Assembly: GCA_902491475.1 (NCBI GenBank)
Contig: CABUHY010000010.1
Location: 14,091 to 78,090, forward strand
Length of the DNA: 64,000 nt
Source of the DNA: an uncultured Eubacteriales bacterium
Lineage (GTDB): Bacteria; Bacillota; Clostridia; Oscillospirales; Acutalibacteraceae
Direction of reading: 5' to 3'
The notes under the pieces were generated by a model that was given only the letters and a program-made list of their open reading frames with translations, made no database searches and was not told the DNA's origin. Shown piece after piece: positions 44,162 to 53,922 of the stretch (positions are counted from its first letter, which is position 1; each line of letters starts with the position of its first letter). The position numbers were made by a program, and so were the translations under genes.

Positions 44162-46359
44162 CGCAGAACAAACCGGCAGAAAAAACACCCGACGAGCTCT
44201 ATAAGGAGCTTTATGACCGCTGTAAGGCGGTTTTCTCCGAAGAGGAGCTTGAAAGCGTCGATAAGGCATACAGGCTTGCCGCAGACGCTCATAAGGCGCA
44301 GCTTCGTTATTCGGGTCAGCCTTATATAATTCATCCGATTGCGGTTGCAAATATACTTCTTGACTTCGGTATGGACGCTCAGTCAGTTGCGGCGGCTATA
44401 CTGCATGACACCGTAGAGGATACGGATGTTGAGCTACCCGGGCTCGAAAAGGAGTTCGGCAAGGAGATAGCAAGCCTTGTTGACGGCGTTACAAAGCTCG
44501 GCAGAGTTCCGCTTTCAACCAAGGAGGAACAGCAGGCGGAGAACATCAGAAAAATGCTGCTTGCCATGTCCCACGACATAAGGGTAATTATCATAAAGCT
44601 TGCGGACAGGCTTCACAATATGCGCACGCTTCAATTTATGGCTCCGCAGAAAAGGCGTGATATTGCGCTTGAAACACTTGAAATTTATGCGCCCATAGCT
44701 CACCGTTTAGGTATCCGTACCGCCAAGGAGGAGCTGGAGGATTTGGCAATCCGCTTCCTTGACCCGATAGCGTATGAGGATATAGAAAAGCGCCTTTCGG
44801 AAACGAGCGAGTCGAGGACGGAATTCCTTGAAAACACAAAGCAGAAGATAAAAAAGAGAATAGAGGAAACCGTCGGCGAGGCGAAGATTGAGGCAAGGAT
44901 AAAATCGGTTCACGGCATTTACAGAAAAATGTATATGCAGAACAAGTCCTTTGACGAGATTTACGATATTTACGCCATAAGAATTATAGTTGATAACCTT
45001 GCGGACTGCTATAACTGCCTGGGTGTTATCCACGATATGTTCACGCCGCTCCCCGGCAGATTTAAGGACTATATTTCCACACCTAAGCCGAATATGTATC
45101 AGTCGCTCCATACCACGGTAATCGGCAAAGAGGGTATTCCCTTTGAGGTTCAGATAAGGACAAAGGAAATGCACAGAACAGCCGAATACGGTGTTGCGGC
45201 GCATTGGAAATACAAGCTCGGAATTTCGGGCAAGTCAAATATGGAGGAGCGTCTTGCGTGGGTTCGTCAGTTGCTTGAAGAACAGCAGGAGACGGGCGAT
45301 GTGCGTGAGATTGTCAGGGCGATAAAATCCGACCTTGTGCCCGAAGAGGCGTTTGTTTTCACTCCCAAGGGCGATGTTATAAACATTCCCGTCGGCTCGA
45401 CGGTTATAGACTTTGCATATGCAATTCACACCGCAGTCGGCAACAGAATGATAGGCGCAAAAGTTGACGGCAGAATCGTTCCGCTCGACTATGTCGTAAA
45501 GACGGGCGAAATCGTGGAAATTCTCACATCTCCCCAGCCCGGAAAGGGTCCGTCGAGGGATTGGCTCTCCGTTGCAAAGACGAGCTCCGCAAGGAACAAA
45601 ATCCGTTCGTGGTTCAAAAACGAGCGCAGGGATGAAAATATCCTTGAGGGCAGAGCCGAGCTTGAAAGGGAGTTTCGCAAAAACTATATCCGCCTGACGG
45701 ACGAGGAATACGAAAAGTTTGTGGAAAACCTCGCCCACCATCAGCACTGTGCGAGCGTTGACGACCTCTACGCTTCGATAGGCTTCGGCGGCATATCGGT
45801 TATGCGCCTTATGCCCTATATCAAAGACGATTACAACAAGAATTATAAAAAGCACGAGGAGAAGCCTGTAAGCACCGTTCCGACAAAGCGCACGCAGAAC
45901 AAAGAGGGTGTTACCGTCGAGGGAATTGACGATATGCTCATCAAGTTTTCAAAGTGCTGCAACCCGTTGCCGGGCGACAATATCATAGGCTTTATCACAA
46001 GGGGTCACGGCATTTCAATCCATAAAAAGGACTGCCCGAATGTCCCCAAGGACATCTCACAGGCTGCCGAGCCCGAGAGATGGGTTAATGTTTCGTGGAA
46101 CAATTCCGTGAAGCAGGATTTCCGTGCTTCGCTCCAGATAACGGCGCTTTCAAGGATAGGTCTTATGGCTGACATCTCAATGCAGATTGCGGCAATGAGG
46201 GTAAACATCAACGACCTGTCCACAAGAGAGGGCAAGGACGGCAGGTCGGTTATAAATATGACCGTTACCGTCAACAATGTCGAACACCTCAAAAATGTAA
46301 TTGCGAGAATTGAAAAGATAAGCGGCGTGCTTATGGTTGAACGCCAGAATTCAATATGA
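44158..46359 (+). CDS. rel: Bifunctional (p)ppGpp synthetase/hydrolase (Rel/Rsh)
   Basis: The 733-residue stringent-response enzyme makes and breaks (p)ppGpp. The HD hydrolase domain is intact (His45, ILHDTVEDTD with His83-Asp84). The synthetase domain shows RIKSVHGIYRKM, YDIYAIRIIVDN and RFKDYISTPKPNMYQSLHTT. TGS (FVFTPKGDVINIPVGSTVID), a zinc-finger-like helical part with KCCNPLPGD, and a C-terminal ACT domain follow. Both activities should therefore be present. Overlap with recJ suggests coupling; the recJ-rel-dtd order is common in Firmicutes. Confidence 0.97.
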   Translation: MTQNKPAEKTPDELYKELYDRCKAVFSEEELESVDKAYRLAADAHKAQLRYSGQPYIIHPIAVANILLDFGMDAQSVAAAILHDTVEDTDVELPGLEKEFGKEIASLVDGVTKLGRVPLSTKEEQQAENIRKMLLAMSHDIRVIIIKLADRLHNMRTLQFMAPQKRRDIALETLEIYAPIAHRLGIRTAKEELEDLAIRFLDPIAYEDIEKRLSETSESRTEFLENTKQKIKKRIEETVGEAKIEARIKSVHGIYRKMYMQNKSFDEIYDIYAIRIIVDNLADCYNCLGVIHDMFTPLPGRFKDYISTPKPNMYQSLHTTVIGKEGIPFEVQIRTKEMHRTAEYGVAAHWKYKLGISGKSNMEERLAWVRQLLEEQQETGDVREIVRAIKSDLVPEEAFVFTPKGDVINIPVGSTVIDFAYAIHTAVGNRMIGAKVDGRIVPLDYVVKTGEIVEILTSPQPGKGPSRDWLSVAKTSSARNKIRSWFKNERRDENILEGRAELEREFRKNYIRLTDEEYEKFVENLAHHQHCASVDDLYASIGFGGISVMRLMPYIKDDYNKNYKKHEEKPVSTVPTKRTQNKEGVTVEGIDDMLIKFSKCCNPLPGDNIIGFITRGHGISIHKKDCPNVPKDISQAAEPERWVNVSWNNSVKQDFRASLQITALSRIGLMADISMQIAAMRVNINDLSTREGKDGRSVINMTVTVNNVEHLKNVIARIEKISGVLMVERQNSI

Positions 46360-46374
46360 CAAAGGAATAAAAAT

Positions 46375-46830
46375 ATGAAAGCAGTAATTCAAAGAGTTAA
46401 AAATGCAAGAGTCGATGTTGACGGAAAAATCGTCGGCGAAATCTCCGAGGGCTATCTTATACTTGTCGGCGTAATGGACGGCGACACCGAGGAGGACGCA
46501 GAAATCCTCGCAAGAAAGACGGCTAACCTCAGGATTTTTACCGATGAGGACGACAAGATGAACAAGTCTTTGCTCGACATTGACGGCGAAGTGCTTGCCG
46601 TGTCGCAGTTTACGCTCTGCGCCGATGTCAAAAAGGGAAACAGACCGTCGTTTATCAATTCGGCGGCGCCCGACGAAGCAAACAGACTGTATGAGTATTA
46701 CTGCTCAAAGCTCCTCGAAAACGGAGTGCGTAAGGTCGAAAAGGGCGTGTTCGGTGCGCATATGGAAGTGTCGTTGCTCAACAACGGACCCGTTACGATA
46801 CTTTACGATACGGAGATTTGGAGAAAATAA
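46375..46830 (+). CDS. dtd: D-aminoacyl-tRNA deacylase
   Basis: Dtd removes D-amino acids from mischarged tRNA. The 151-residue protein shows MKAVIQRVKNARV, the catalytic SQFTLCAD segment and the NNGPVTI motif, which corresponds to the family NxGPVT cross-subunit loop. It lies 15 bp after rel, a classical arrangement. Confidence 0.96.
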   Translation: MKAVIQRVKNARVDVDGKIVGEISEGYLILVGVMDGDTEEDAEILARKTANLRIFTDEDDKMNKSLLDIDGEVLAVSQFTLCADVKKGNRPSFINSAAPDEANRLYEYYCSKLLENGVRKVEKGVFGAHMEVSLLNNGPVTILYDTEIWRK

Positions 46831-46831
46831 T

Positions 46832-47464
46832 ATGTCAATTACCGTAAAATCAATACCGCTGGGTCCTGTCAGCGCAAATACACACATCTTAACCGATACT
46901 GCGACGGGGGAATGTGCCGTTATAGACGCAGGCGACTTCAACGATGAGCTCAAAAGGGAGCTTGACGGCAGGAAAGTCCGATATATACTGCTCACGCACG
47001 GGCATTTTGACCATATCCTCGGCGTACACGACTTAAAAGAGTACACGGGCGCACAGGTTATGATACACTCTCTTGACGCACCCTGCCTTTCGGACCCGCA
47101 CACAAGCCTTGCCGAATGGGGCGGCTGCGAGCAGAAAAATGTAACTGCCGACAGGCTTCTTTCCGACGGCGACACGATTATGCTCGGCGAAACACAAATA
47201 AAGGTTATGCACACCCCGGGTCACACTCCGGGCGGAGTTTGCTATATAATCGAAAGCGAAAAAACAATCTTTACGGGCGACACGCTGTTTTCGCTCACGG
47301 CAGGCAGAACAGACCTTATCGGCGGAGACGATTTTATGCTTATATCCTCGCTTAAAAAGATAGCGGCGCTCGACGGCGATTATAAGGTCTATACGGGGCA
47401 TAACCGTTCAACCACGCTTGACTATGAGCGCACACACAACAGATATTTGCGGAGACTTGTATGA
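46832..47464 (+). CDS. MBL-fold metallo-hydrolase (glyoxalase II-like)
   Basis: A 210-residue metallo-beta-lactamase-fold hydrolase with the metal-binding LTHGHFDHILG (HxHxDH), HTPGHTPGG, FTGDTLF and YTGHNRST motifs. The family includes glyoxalase II and thioesterases; the substrate is unknown. The ATG at 46832 directly follows the dtd stop. The stop overlaps the hemZ start by four bases. Confidence 0.92.
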   Translation: MSITVKSIPLGPVSANTHILTDTATGECAVIDAGDFNDELKRELDGRKVRYILLTHGHFDHILGVHDLKEYTGAQVMIHSLDAPCLSDPHTSLAEWGGCEQKNVTADRLLSDGDTIMLGETQIKVMHTPGHTPGGVCYIIESEKTIFTGDTLFSLTAGRTDLIGGDDFMLISSLKKIAALDGDYKVYTGHNRSTTLDYERTHNRYLRRLV

Positions 47465-48921
47465 TACTCGGTGTTAAAAATCATAAATATCAATACGAAG
47501 CGGAAAAGCTGACAAGGGTGTTTTTCCCCAACGAAAAAATTTCCGTTGTAATCGGAGACAGCTTCAAAAGCGATGAGGCTCTGTTGCTTACGGAGTTTAC
47601 CGACAGCGAGGTAAGAGTTGTTTTTACGGACGAAGCGGGAAATGTGCTTTACAGTGAGGAAAACGGTCTTACGGGAGTTGCCGACAGGGAACTTTTGATG
47701 GCACAGATGATGTTCCGTGCACTTGTGAAAATCACGGGATATACGCCGAAATGGGGAATACTTACGGGTATCCGCCCGTCAAAGCTTCTCAGAAGCCTTA
47801 AAGCGAATTACGGGGCTGAAAAGGGCAAGGAAATTTTTATGAGCGATTACCTTGTCACGAAGGAAAAGACGGAGCTTGCCGACAGCGTTGCAAACGCAGA
47901 GGAAAAGATAATTTCCCTCTCTCGACCCGAGTCGTTCAGCCTGTATGTTTCAATTCCGTTTTGCCCCACACGGTGCAGTTATTGCTCGTTTGTCTCCCAT
48001 GCCATGACAAGCGGACTTGTAAAAAAGCTTATGCCCGATTATCTTGATTGCCTTAAAAAGGAGATAGAGCTTACGGGCAAAATAGCCTCTGATTTGGGCT
48101 TGAGGCTTGAGAGCGTTTATTACGGCGGCGGTACTCCCACCACGCTTGAAGCGGATGAGTTGAAGGGCGTTATCGGGGCGATAGCCGAGAGCTTTGATTT
48201 GTCAACCGTCCGTGAATACACCGTCGAAGCGGGCAGACCCGACACCCTTACCCGTGAAAAATTCAGGGTTATGAAAGAGGGCGGAGTTTCAAGGATAAGC
48301 ATAAATCCGCAAACCTTTGACGATAAAATTTTGCAGACCATAGGCAGACGCCACACGGCGCAGATGGCTGAAAACGCCTTTTATGTTGCCCGTGAGGAGG
48401 GCTTTGACAATATAAACGCCGACCTTATCGCAGGCTTGCCGGGCGATACCTTTGACGGCTTTTGCCGCTCGCTTGACAAGGCTATGGGCTTTTCTGCGGA
48501 GAATATAACCGTACATACGCTGGCGCTCAAGCGTTCCTCGACTATGGGCACGACGACGGGGCAGGTGGACACCGAAAAGAGCAATCTTGCGGGCAATATG
48601 CTCGACTATGCGTATTCGACTCTCACAAGCAGCGGATATTTCCCGTACTATATGTACCGCCAGGCAAAATCCCTCGGCAACCTTGAAAACACGGGCTATG
48701 CAAAGCCTGACAGGGAATGTCTTTACAACATCTTTATGATGGAGGAGTGCCATTCGGTATTTGCGCTCGGAGGCGGCGGAGTTACAAGGCTCAAAGCGCC
48801 GAACGGCGATAAAATCAGCCGAATATTCAACTACAAATACCCGTATGAATATATTGACGGCTTTGCGGAAATTGTAAAAAGAAAAGACAAAATCATCAAT
48901 TTTTATAACAGCTGTAAATAA
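47461..48921 (+). CDS. hemZ: Coproporphyrinogen dehydrogenase HemZ (radical SAM)
   Basis: A 486-residue radical-SAM enzyme of the HemZ type. The cluster-binding CPTRCSYC lies near residue 170 (SIPFCPTRCSYCSFVSHA), followed by YYGGGTPTTLEADEL and NADLIAGLPGDTFDGF. An N-terminal region of about 150 residues, absent from HemN, identifies the HemZ group. Oxygen-independent oxidation of coproporphyrinogen III is the textbook reaction, but no other haem gene is nearby and some relatives have other roles. Confidence 0.9.
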   Translation: MILGVKNHKYQYEAEKLTRVFFPNEKISVVIGDSFKSDEALLLTEFTDSEVRVVFTDEAGNVLYSEENGLTGVADRELLMAQMMFRALVKITGYTPKWGILTGIRPSKLLRSLKANYGAEKGKEIFMSDYLVTKEKTELADSVANAEEKIISLSRPESFSLYVSIPFCPTRCSYCSFVSHAMTSGLVKKLMPDYLDCLKKEIELTGKIASDLGLRLESVYYGGGTPTTLEADELKGVIGAIAESFDLSTVREYTVEAGRPDTLTREKFRVMKEGGVSRISINPQTFDDKILQTIGRRHTAQMAENAFYVAREEGFDNINADLIAGLPGDTFDGFCRSLDKAMGFSAENITVHTLALKRSSTMGTTTGQVDTEKSNLAGNMLDYAYSTLTSSGYFPYYMYRQAKSLGNLENTGYAKPDRECLYNIFMMEECHSVFALGGGGVTRLKAPNGDKISRIFNYKYPYEYIDGFAEIVKRKDKIINFYNSCK

Positions 48922-48942
48922 CCGAAAGGTAAGTGACATCTT

Positions 48943-49863
48943 ATGTCAAACAATAACAGAATAGAATATATCAACGAGCTTGCACGGGATAATCCGCAGG
49001 CGCTTGTTGCCAGAGCGGAGCTTCGGTACAGGAATATTATCAACAACATTGCCGAAAGAGCGCTTGACGACCCGGGCAGAAAAATTATAATGCTTGCAGG
49101 TCCGTCGGCTTCGGGCAAGACCACAACGGCAAAAAAAATTGCCGAGACCTTTACCTCGCTCGGAATGAAAACCTATGTCGTTTCGCTCGACGATTTTTAT
49201 AAAAACAGGTGCGATATTCCGGGCTTTGCCGAGGGTAAGCCCGATTTTGAAACGGTCTATGCGCTTGACATCGACCTTATTTCAGAAACGCTTAAAAGTC
49301 TTATGTCGGGTAAGAAAACAAAGCTTCCCGTTTTTGACTTTACCACGGGTACAAGGAAGGACTCCGCAAGGGAAATCGCCCTCGGTAAGGATGATGCGGT
49401 TATCGTTGAGGGACTGCACGCACTCAATCCGATTGTAACAAGCGGACTTGACGGGCTGAAGCTTATGAAGATATATATAAGCGTGTCGTCCCGAATTTAC
49501 GACCAAAAGGGAAAAATCATACTCAATAAGAGAAATCTCCGCTTTATGAGGAGACTTGTAAGGGATTACAATTTCAGAGCAAGCTCGGTTGAGAACACAT
49601 ACAGCCTTTGGCAGAGCGTATGCGACGGCGAGGACAAATATCTGTTCCCGTATGAGGATATGGCGGATGTCAGGATAAATTCCATTCATCTGTGCGAGCC
49701 GTGCCTGTTCAGGGATACAGTGCTCAAGCTGCTTGAAAACGCCCGCTTGAGTGAGGAATATGCCCACGACGCCAAAAAGCTTGTTCATTCGCTTAAACAG
49801 TTCGAGAGCGTTGACCTGTCTCTTGTTCCCGAGGACTCGCTTTTGCGTGAATTTCTCGGCTGA
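48943..49863 (+). CDS. Uridine kinase-like nucleoside kinase
   Basis: A 306-residue kinase of the uridine kinase/phosphoribulokinase group: P-loop GPSASGKTTTAKKI near residue 52, then VVSLDDFYKNR with the catalytic Asp, VYALDIDLI and VIVEGLHALNPI. The N-terminal 45 residues and the C-terminal helical tail exceed the compact Udk form (about 210). It follows hemZ by 21 bp. The substrate is not proven. Confidence 0.82.
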   Translation: MSNNNRIEYINELARDNPQALVARAELRYRNIINNIAERALDDPGRKIIMLAGPSASGKTTTAKKIAETFTSLGMKTYVVSLDDFYKNRCDIPGFAEGKPDFETVYALDIDLISETLKSLMSGKKTKLPVFDFTTGTRKDSAREIALGKDDAVIVEGLHALNPIVTSGLDGLKLMKIYISVSSRIYDQKGKIILNKRNLRFMRRLVRDYNFRASSVENTYSLWQSVCDGEDKYLFPYEDMADVRINSIHLCEPCLFRDTVLKLLENARLSEEYAHDAKKLVHSLKQFESVDLSLVPEDSLLREFLG

Positions 49864-49868
49864 TATAC

Positions 49869-49897
49869 TTTACATTACGGTAAAATGAATGTATAAT
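49869..49897 (+). promoter_or_regulatory. Promoter of the spoVB-mazG unit
   Basis: TTTACA (49869-49874) and TATAAT (49892-49897) with 17-base spacing. Confidence 0.75.
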
Positions 49898-49934
49898 ATG
49901 TATCTTGCTAAACTCATCGGAATGGGGTGTTCTG

Positions 49935-51722
49935 TTGGCTAAAAACACAAAGCGGAAAAGTCAGTCGCTTCTTAACGGTGCGATGGTGCTTGCAGCCGCA
50001 ACACTGATTGTTAAAATTATCGGTATCCTTTATAAAATACCGCTTTCAAATATGGTCGGCGCAGTCGGAAGAGGATATTTCGACTCGGCGTACAACCTTT
50101 ATATTCCCGTATATACCATTTCAATGGCAGGTTTGCCCGTTGCGATTTCAAAAATGGTATCGCAGCAGATGGCTCTTAAAAGATACAGGGATGTAAGACT
50201 TACCTTTAAGGTGGCGGCAAGGCTGTTTTTGATTACGGGTATCGGCGGAACAATTCTTTTGCTGCTGCTCGCTTATCCGTACGCATACCTTGCAAAGAGT
50301 ATGGAGGCTATACCTGCGATACTCGCAATTACCCCGTCGATTTTCTTCTGCTGTATTATGTCGATTTACAGAGGCTATTACAACGGTATGAGGAATATGA
50401 CCCCGACCGCAATGTCGGAGGTGTGGGAGGCTGTCGGCAAGGTTATTTTCGGTCTTGTGTGTGCAAAGCTTTCAATTTCATACGGCTATTCGAGATACGA
50501 ACAGGGTCTTACCGTTTACGGCAAGACGGTTACCACACAGGCTGAGCTGTCAAGCGCAATTTACCCCTATGCGGCGGCAGCGGCGGCAATCGGTGTAACG
50601 GTCGGCACGATAATCGGTATGATTTATATGATGATACTGCATAAGGTCAAGGGCGACGGTATCACAAGGGCGGAGCTTGCCGCTTCCCCCAAGCCTGCGG
50701 ACTCGGGCACGATAGTCAAGGCTCTTTTCGGTCTTGCGGTTCCCGTTGTTGCGTCCTCGCTTGTTTTCAGCGTAACAAACCTTATTGACTCTATGACAAT
50801 CCAGAACAGGCTTGCAACTATGATTGAGGGCAACCTCGACTATATAAAAAACCTGTATTCGGTGGAGCTTGCGCTCTCAAATGTCCTTGACGAGGATATA
50901 CCTAAGTATCTTTACGGCGCATACACGATGTCGCTTGACTTCAAGAACCTTATTCCGTCAATTACAATGACGCTCGGCGTCAGCGCAATACCCGCTCTTT
51001 CGGCGGCGTGGGCGTTGAAGGACAGAAAGGCTCTTAAAAGCTCGGTTGAGTCCGTGCTCCGCGTCACAATGATGTTCTCGCTTCCCGCAGGTATCGGAAT
51101 GGGCGTGCTCGCTTACCCGATTTTGCAGATGATGTACGAGACGGGCAAATCGGCAGAGGCTGTTTCCATTGCCGCACCGATTATGGCGGCTTACGGCTAT
51201 ACGATATTCTTAATGTCGCTCTCACAGCCGATGACGAATATGCTTCAGGCGCTCGGCAAGGCAAAAATTCCCGTTATATCGCTTTCGATTGGTGCGATAG
51301 CAAAGGTTATAACAAACTATATTTTCATCGGTATGCCCAAGTTTAACATAAACGGTGCGGTTGTCGGTACGGTTGTGTGCTATACGATAATCGTCGTGAT
51401 AAATTTGGTTGCACTTATACGCACCGCAAAGGTCAAAATAGATTATATGTCGGTATTTGTAAAGCCGCTTGTGTGCAGTGTGCTCTGCGGCGTGGCGGCA
51501 AGAACAAGCTTCGGCATTTTCAATGCGATTTTGCCCGAAATCTACAAGGGCGACCACTCGATTACAAACATACTCGCTACGGCGATTGCGGTCGTTTTTG
51601 CGGTCATAGTTTACTTCGTTTCCATGCTTTTGGTTAACGGAATAGTAAAAGAGGATATAATTATGCTTCCAAAAGGCGAAAAAATCGCCAAAACACTTGC
51701 AAAATATGGATTTATAGGTTAA
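49935..51722 (+). CDS. Polysaccharide biosynthesis/export protein of the SpoVB/MurJ (MOP) family
   Basis: A 595-residue flippase-type protein with about 14 membrane helices. The start of the fold (LLNGAMVLAAATLIVKIIG, then IYKIPLSNMVGAVGRGYFDS) is that of YabM/SpoVB proteins, which move lipid-linked cell-wall or cortex precursors across the membrane. The start is TTG 49935, five bases after GGGGTG. The following genes mazG, hup and rqcP reproduce the B. subtilis yabM-yabN-(hup)-yabO neighbourhood. Confidence 0.9.
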   Translation: MAKNTKRKSQSLLNGAMVLAAATLIVKIIGILYKIPLSNMVGAVGRGYFDSAYNLYIPVYTISMAGLPVAISKMVSQQMALKRYRDVRLTFKVAARLFLITGIGGTILLLLLAYPYAYLAKSMEAIPAILAITPSIFFCCIMSIYRGYYNGMRNMTPTAMSEVWEAVGKVIFGLVCAKLSISYGYSRYEQGLTVYGKTVTTQAELSSAIYPYAAAAAAIGVTVGTIIGMIYMMILHKVKGDGITRAELAASPKPADSGTIVKALFGLAVPVVASSLVFSVTNLIDSMTIQNRLATMIEGNLDYIKNLYSVELALSNVLDEDIPKYLYGAYTMSLDFKNLIPSITMTLGVSAIPALSAAWALKDRKALKSSVESVLRVTMMFSLPAGIGMGVLAYPILQMMYETGKSAEAVSIAAPIMAAYGYTIFLMSLSQPMTNMLQALGKAKIPVISLSIGAIAKVITNYIFIGMPKFNINGAVVGTVVCYTIIVVINLVALIRTAKVKIDYMSVFVKPLVCSVLCGVAARTSFGIFNAILPEIYKGDHSITNILATAIAVVFAVIVYFVSMLLVNGIVKEDIIMLPKGEKIAKTLAKYGFIG

Positions 51723-51744
51723 AATAGATAAGGAAGTTGCGTTT

Positions 51745-52554
51745 ATGGCGGTAAATTTTGTATCAAAATTAAAATACGATATATCCGACCTCTTGAAAAT
51801 AATGGAAATTCTCCGTTCGCCCGAGGGTTGCCCTTGGGACAGGGAGCAGAGCCACGAGTCAATCAAGAAGTCTCTTATCGAGGAAACCTACGAGGTTGTC
51901 GAGGCTATCAATAAGAACGATAAGGAGCTTATGACCGAAGAGCTCGGCGATGTGCTTTTGCAGGTTGTTTTCCATTCGCAGATTGCCCGTGAAAACGGGG
52001 AGTTTGATTTCTCGGATGTATGCGACGGTATCTGTAAAAAGCTTATTGAACGCCACCCGCATGTTTTCGGCGATGTCAGCGTTAAGGACAGCGGCGAGGT
52101 GCTTGAAAACTGGGAACAGATAAAGTCGAGGACAAAGCACCGCAAAACACAGACGGACAAAATGCTTTCCGTTCCCCGTGAGCTTCCGGCTCTTATGAGG
52201 AGCGCAAAAATCCAGGAAAAGGCGGCTAAGGTCGGCTTCGATTGGGACGATGTTTCGGGCGCTTTTGACAAGCTCTCCGAGGAGAGCGAGGAATTAAAGG
52301 CAGCCGTCCGCAACAACGATAAGGAGAATATGACCGAGGAGCTCGGCGACCTGCTGTTTTCTGCGGTAAATGTTTCAAGGTTTATCGGCGTTGACGCAGA
52401 GGAGGCTCTTACGGCTTCGACGGACAAGTTCTTAAACCGTTTTTCGGTTGTCGAACGCCTTGCAAAGGAACGCAATATAGATATGGAAAAAAGCTCGATT
52501 GAGGAGCTTGACCGCCTCTGGGACGAGGCAAAAGCAATCACAAAGTCCAATTAA
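51745..52554 (+). CDS. mazG: Nucleoside triphosphate pyrophosphohydrolase MazG
   Basis: A 269-residue protein with two MazG domains: the first has CPWDREQSHESIKKSLIEE and EELGDVLLQVVFHS; the second repeats EESEELKAA and EELGDLLFSAVNVSR. It cleaves aberrant nucleoside triphosphates to monophosphates. B. subtilis YabN has an additional N-terminal tetrapyrrole-methylase domain, which is absent here. Confidence 0.95.
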   Translation: MAVNFVSKLKYDISDLLKIMEILRSPEGCPWDREQSHESIKKSLIEETYEVVEAINKNDKELMTEELGDVLLQVVFHSQIARENGEFDFSDVCDGICKKLIERHPHVFGDVSVKDSGEVLENWEQIKSRTKHRKTQTDKMLSVPRELPALMRSAKIQEKAAKVGFDWDDVSGAFDKLSEESEELKAAVRNNDKENMTEELGDLLFSAVNVSRFIGVDAEEALTASTDKFLNRFSVVERLAKERNIDMEKSSIEELDRLWDEAKAITKSN

Positions 52555-52610
52555 AAGTGTTCGCACTTTTGGAAATATTAAAAGTTTTATCAAAAACGGA
52601 GGACACAAAA

Positions 52611-52883
52611 ATGAATAAGACAGATCTTATCGCAGCAGTAGCTGCAAAGGCAGAACTCTCAAAGAAAGACGCAGACGCAGCTGTTTCAGCTGTATTCGAT
52701 GCAGTATCGGAAGCTCTTGCACAGGGCGACAAGGTTCAGCTCGTTGGTTTCGGTACATTCGAAGTACGCGCTCGTGCTGCTAAGCAGGGCCGTAACCCCA
52801 AGACAGGCGAGACAATGACAATCGCAGCTTCCAAGGTTCCCGCTTTCAAAGCAGGCAAGGCTCTCAAAGACGCTGTTAAATAA
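52611..52883 (+). CDS. hup: DNA-binding protein HU
   Basis: A 90-residue HU: MNKTDLIAAVAAKAELSKKD, GFGTFEVRARAAKQGRNPKT with the conserved beta-arm, and VPAFKAGKALKD at the end. It bends and packs DNA. GGAGG precedes the ATG. A terminator follows at once, so it may be strongly expressed on its own. Codon use is stricter (GCA/GCT Ala, AAG Lys) than in neighbours, as for abundant proteins. Confidence 0.97.
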   Translation: MNKTDLIAAVAAKAELSKKDADAAVSAVFDAVSEALAQGDKVQLVGFGTFEVRARAAKQGRNPKTGETMTIAASKVPAFKAGKALKDAVK

Positions 52884-52902
52884 TTGTTTTTGACCTTTTG
52901 CG

Positions 52903-52936
52903 GAGGAAGATGTTTTCATCTTCCTCTGTTTTTTTA
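52903..52936 (+). terminator. Terminator of hup
   Basis: GAGGAAGATG-TTTT-CATCTTCCTC (52903-52926) followed by a T-run. Confidence 0.92.
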
Positions 52937-52982
52937 TTCGGTTTTGTGTTATCATATAAAAAACAAACCTCGGAGGAAAACT

Positions 52983-53222
52983 ATGCGACTTGACAAATAT
53001 CTTAAAATCTCCCGTATCATTAAGCGAAGAACGGTTGCCAACGAAGTGTGCGACGCAAAGCATGTCACGGTAAACGGCAAGGTTGCAAGGGCGTCGTACG
53101 ATGTTAAGGTCGGGGATATAATCGAAATACGCTTCGGCGAAAAAACAACGAAGTACGAGGTGCTCGGCGTTTCGGAATATGCGACAAAGGAATCTGCGGC
53201 TTCAATGTTCAGAGAGATATAA
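52983..53222 (+). CDS. rqcP: S4-domain RNA-binding protein RqcP
   Basis: A 79-residue S4-domain protein (YabO/RqcP), which assists RqcH in C-terminal Ala tailing on stalled 50S subunits. RLDKYLKISRIIKRRTVANE is the RNA-binding helix pair, and VNGKVARASYDVKVGDIIEI completes the domain. GGAGG precedes the ATG. The neighbours yabP, yabQ and divIC seen in B. subtilis are absent downstream. Confidence 0.93.
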   Translation: MRLDKYLKISRIIKRRTVANEVCDAKHVTVNGKVARASYDVKVGDIIEIRFGEKTTKYEVLGVSEYATKESAASMFREI

Positions 53223-53260
53223 AAACAGCGTACAATCCGAAAAGATTGTACGCTGTTTTT
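53221..53260. terminator. Bidirectional terminator between rqcP and the kinase gene
   Basis: A perfect 17-bp stem (53221-53237 with 53244-53260) flanked by A- and T-runs around a six-base loop. Confidence 0.9.
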
Positions 53261-53273
53261 GTTATGTAACTTG

Positions 53274-53876
53274 TTATTTGATGTTTTCCGCTGCGGAAAT
53301 AATCATCTTGACGCATTCCTCGGGGGTAAAGGTCGCCGAGTTTATCATAAGGTCGTAGTTGCGCCTGTCGCCCCATATCTTGCCCGAGAAGTAGTTGTAA
53401 TGCTTTGAGCGTGAACGGTTTATCTCCTTAACCGTCTTTTCAGCCTTTTTCGGGTCGAGGTTATGCTTTTTCACAATGTTTTCGATTTTGGTTACATCGT
53501 CCGCATAAATAAAGACATTCAGGCAGTCAAAATCGTTTTCAAGGACATAATCAGCACATCTTCCGACGATTACACAGGAGCCCTGTGAGGCGTATTCCCT
53601 TATAATATCGCTCTCGACAATGTCAATCTTGTCGTGCAGGGGAAGCTCGCCCGTCCTTGAATAATTACCCATAGCAAGGTTGAACATAAGCGAGCTCGTG
53701 TATCTCTGCTCGTGTTCCGCAATGAACTCTGCCGTAAGCCCTGTTTTCTCTGCCGCCTTGTCTATGATTTTTTTATCATAAAAAGGAACATTGAGCTCTT
53801 TTGCCAAAAGTTCTCCGATATTATGTCCTCCGCTTCCGAATTCACGGCTTAGGGTAATAATAAGATTGTCTTTCAT
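53274..53876 (-). CDS. Cytidylate kinase-like family protein
   Basis: A 200-residue P-loop protein starting LIITLSREFGSGGHNIGELL, the typical variant P-loop of the cytidylate-kinase-2 family widespread in Clostridia. FYDKKIIDKAAEKTG follows, and CVIVGRCADYVL is the LID-proximal segment. A true CMP-kinase role is not proven; true Cmk is a different, longer family. GGGAG precedes the ATG. The upstream region contains several strong hairpins. Confidence 0.85.
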   Translation of the reverse strand: MKDNLIITLSREFGSGGHNIGELLAKELNVPFYDKKIIDKAAEKTGLTAEFIAEHEQRYTSSLMFNLAMGNYSRTGELPLHDKIDIVESDIIREYASQGSCVIVGRCADYVLENDFDCLNVFIYADDVTKIENIVKKHNLDPKKAEKTVKEINRSRSKHYNYFSGKIWGDRRNYDLMINSATFTPEECVKMIISAAENIK

Positions 53877-53922
53877 ATCAACACTCCCTTTATATTTTGT
53901 ACCTGTATTATATCAAAAATTC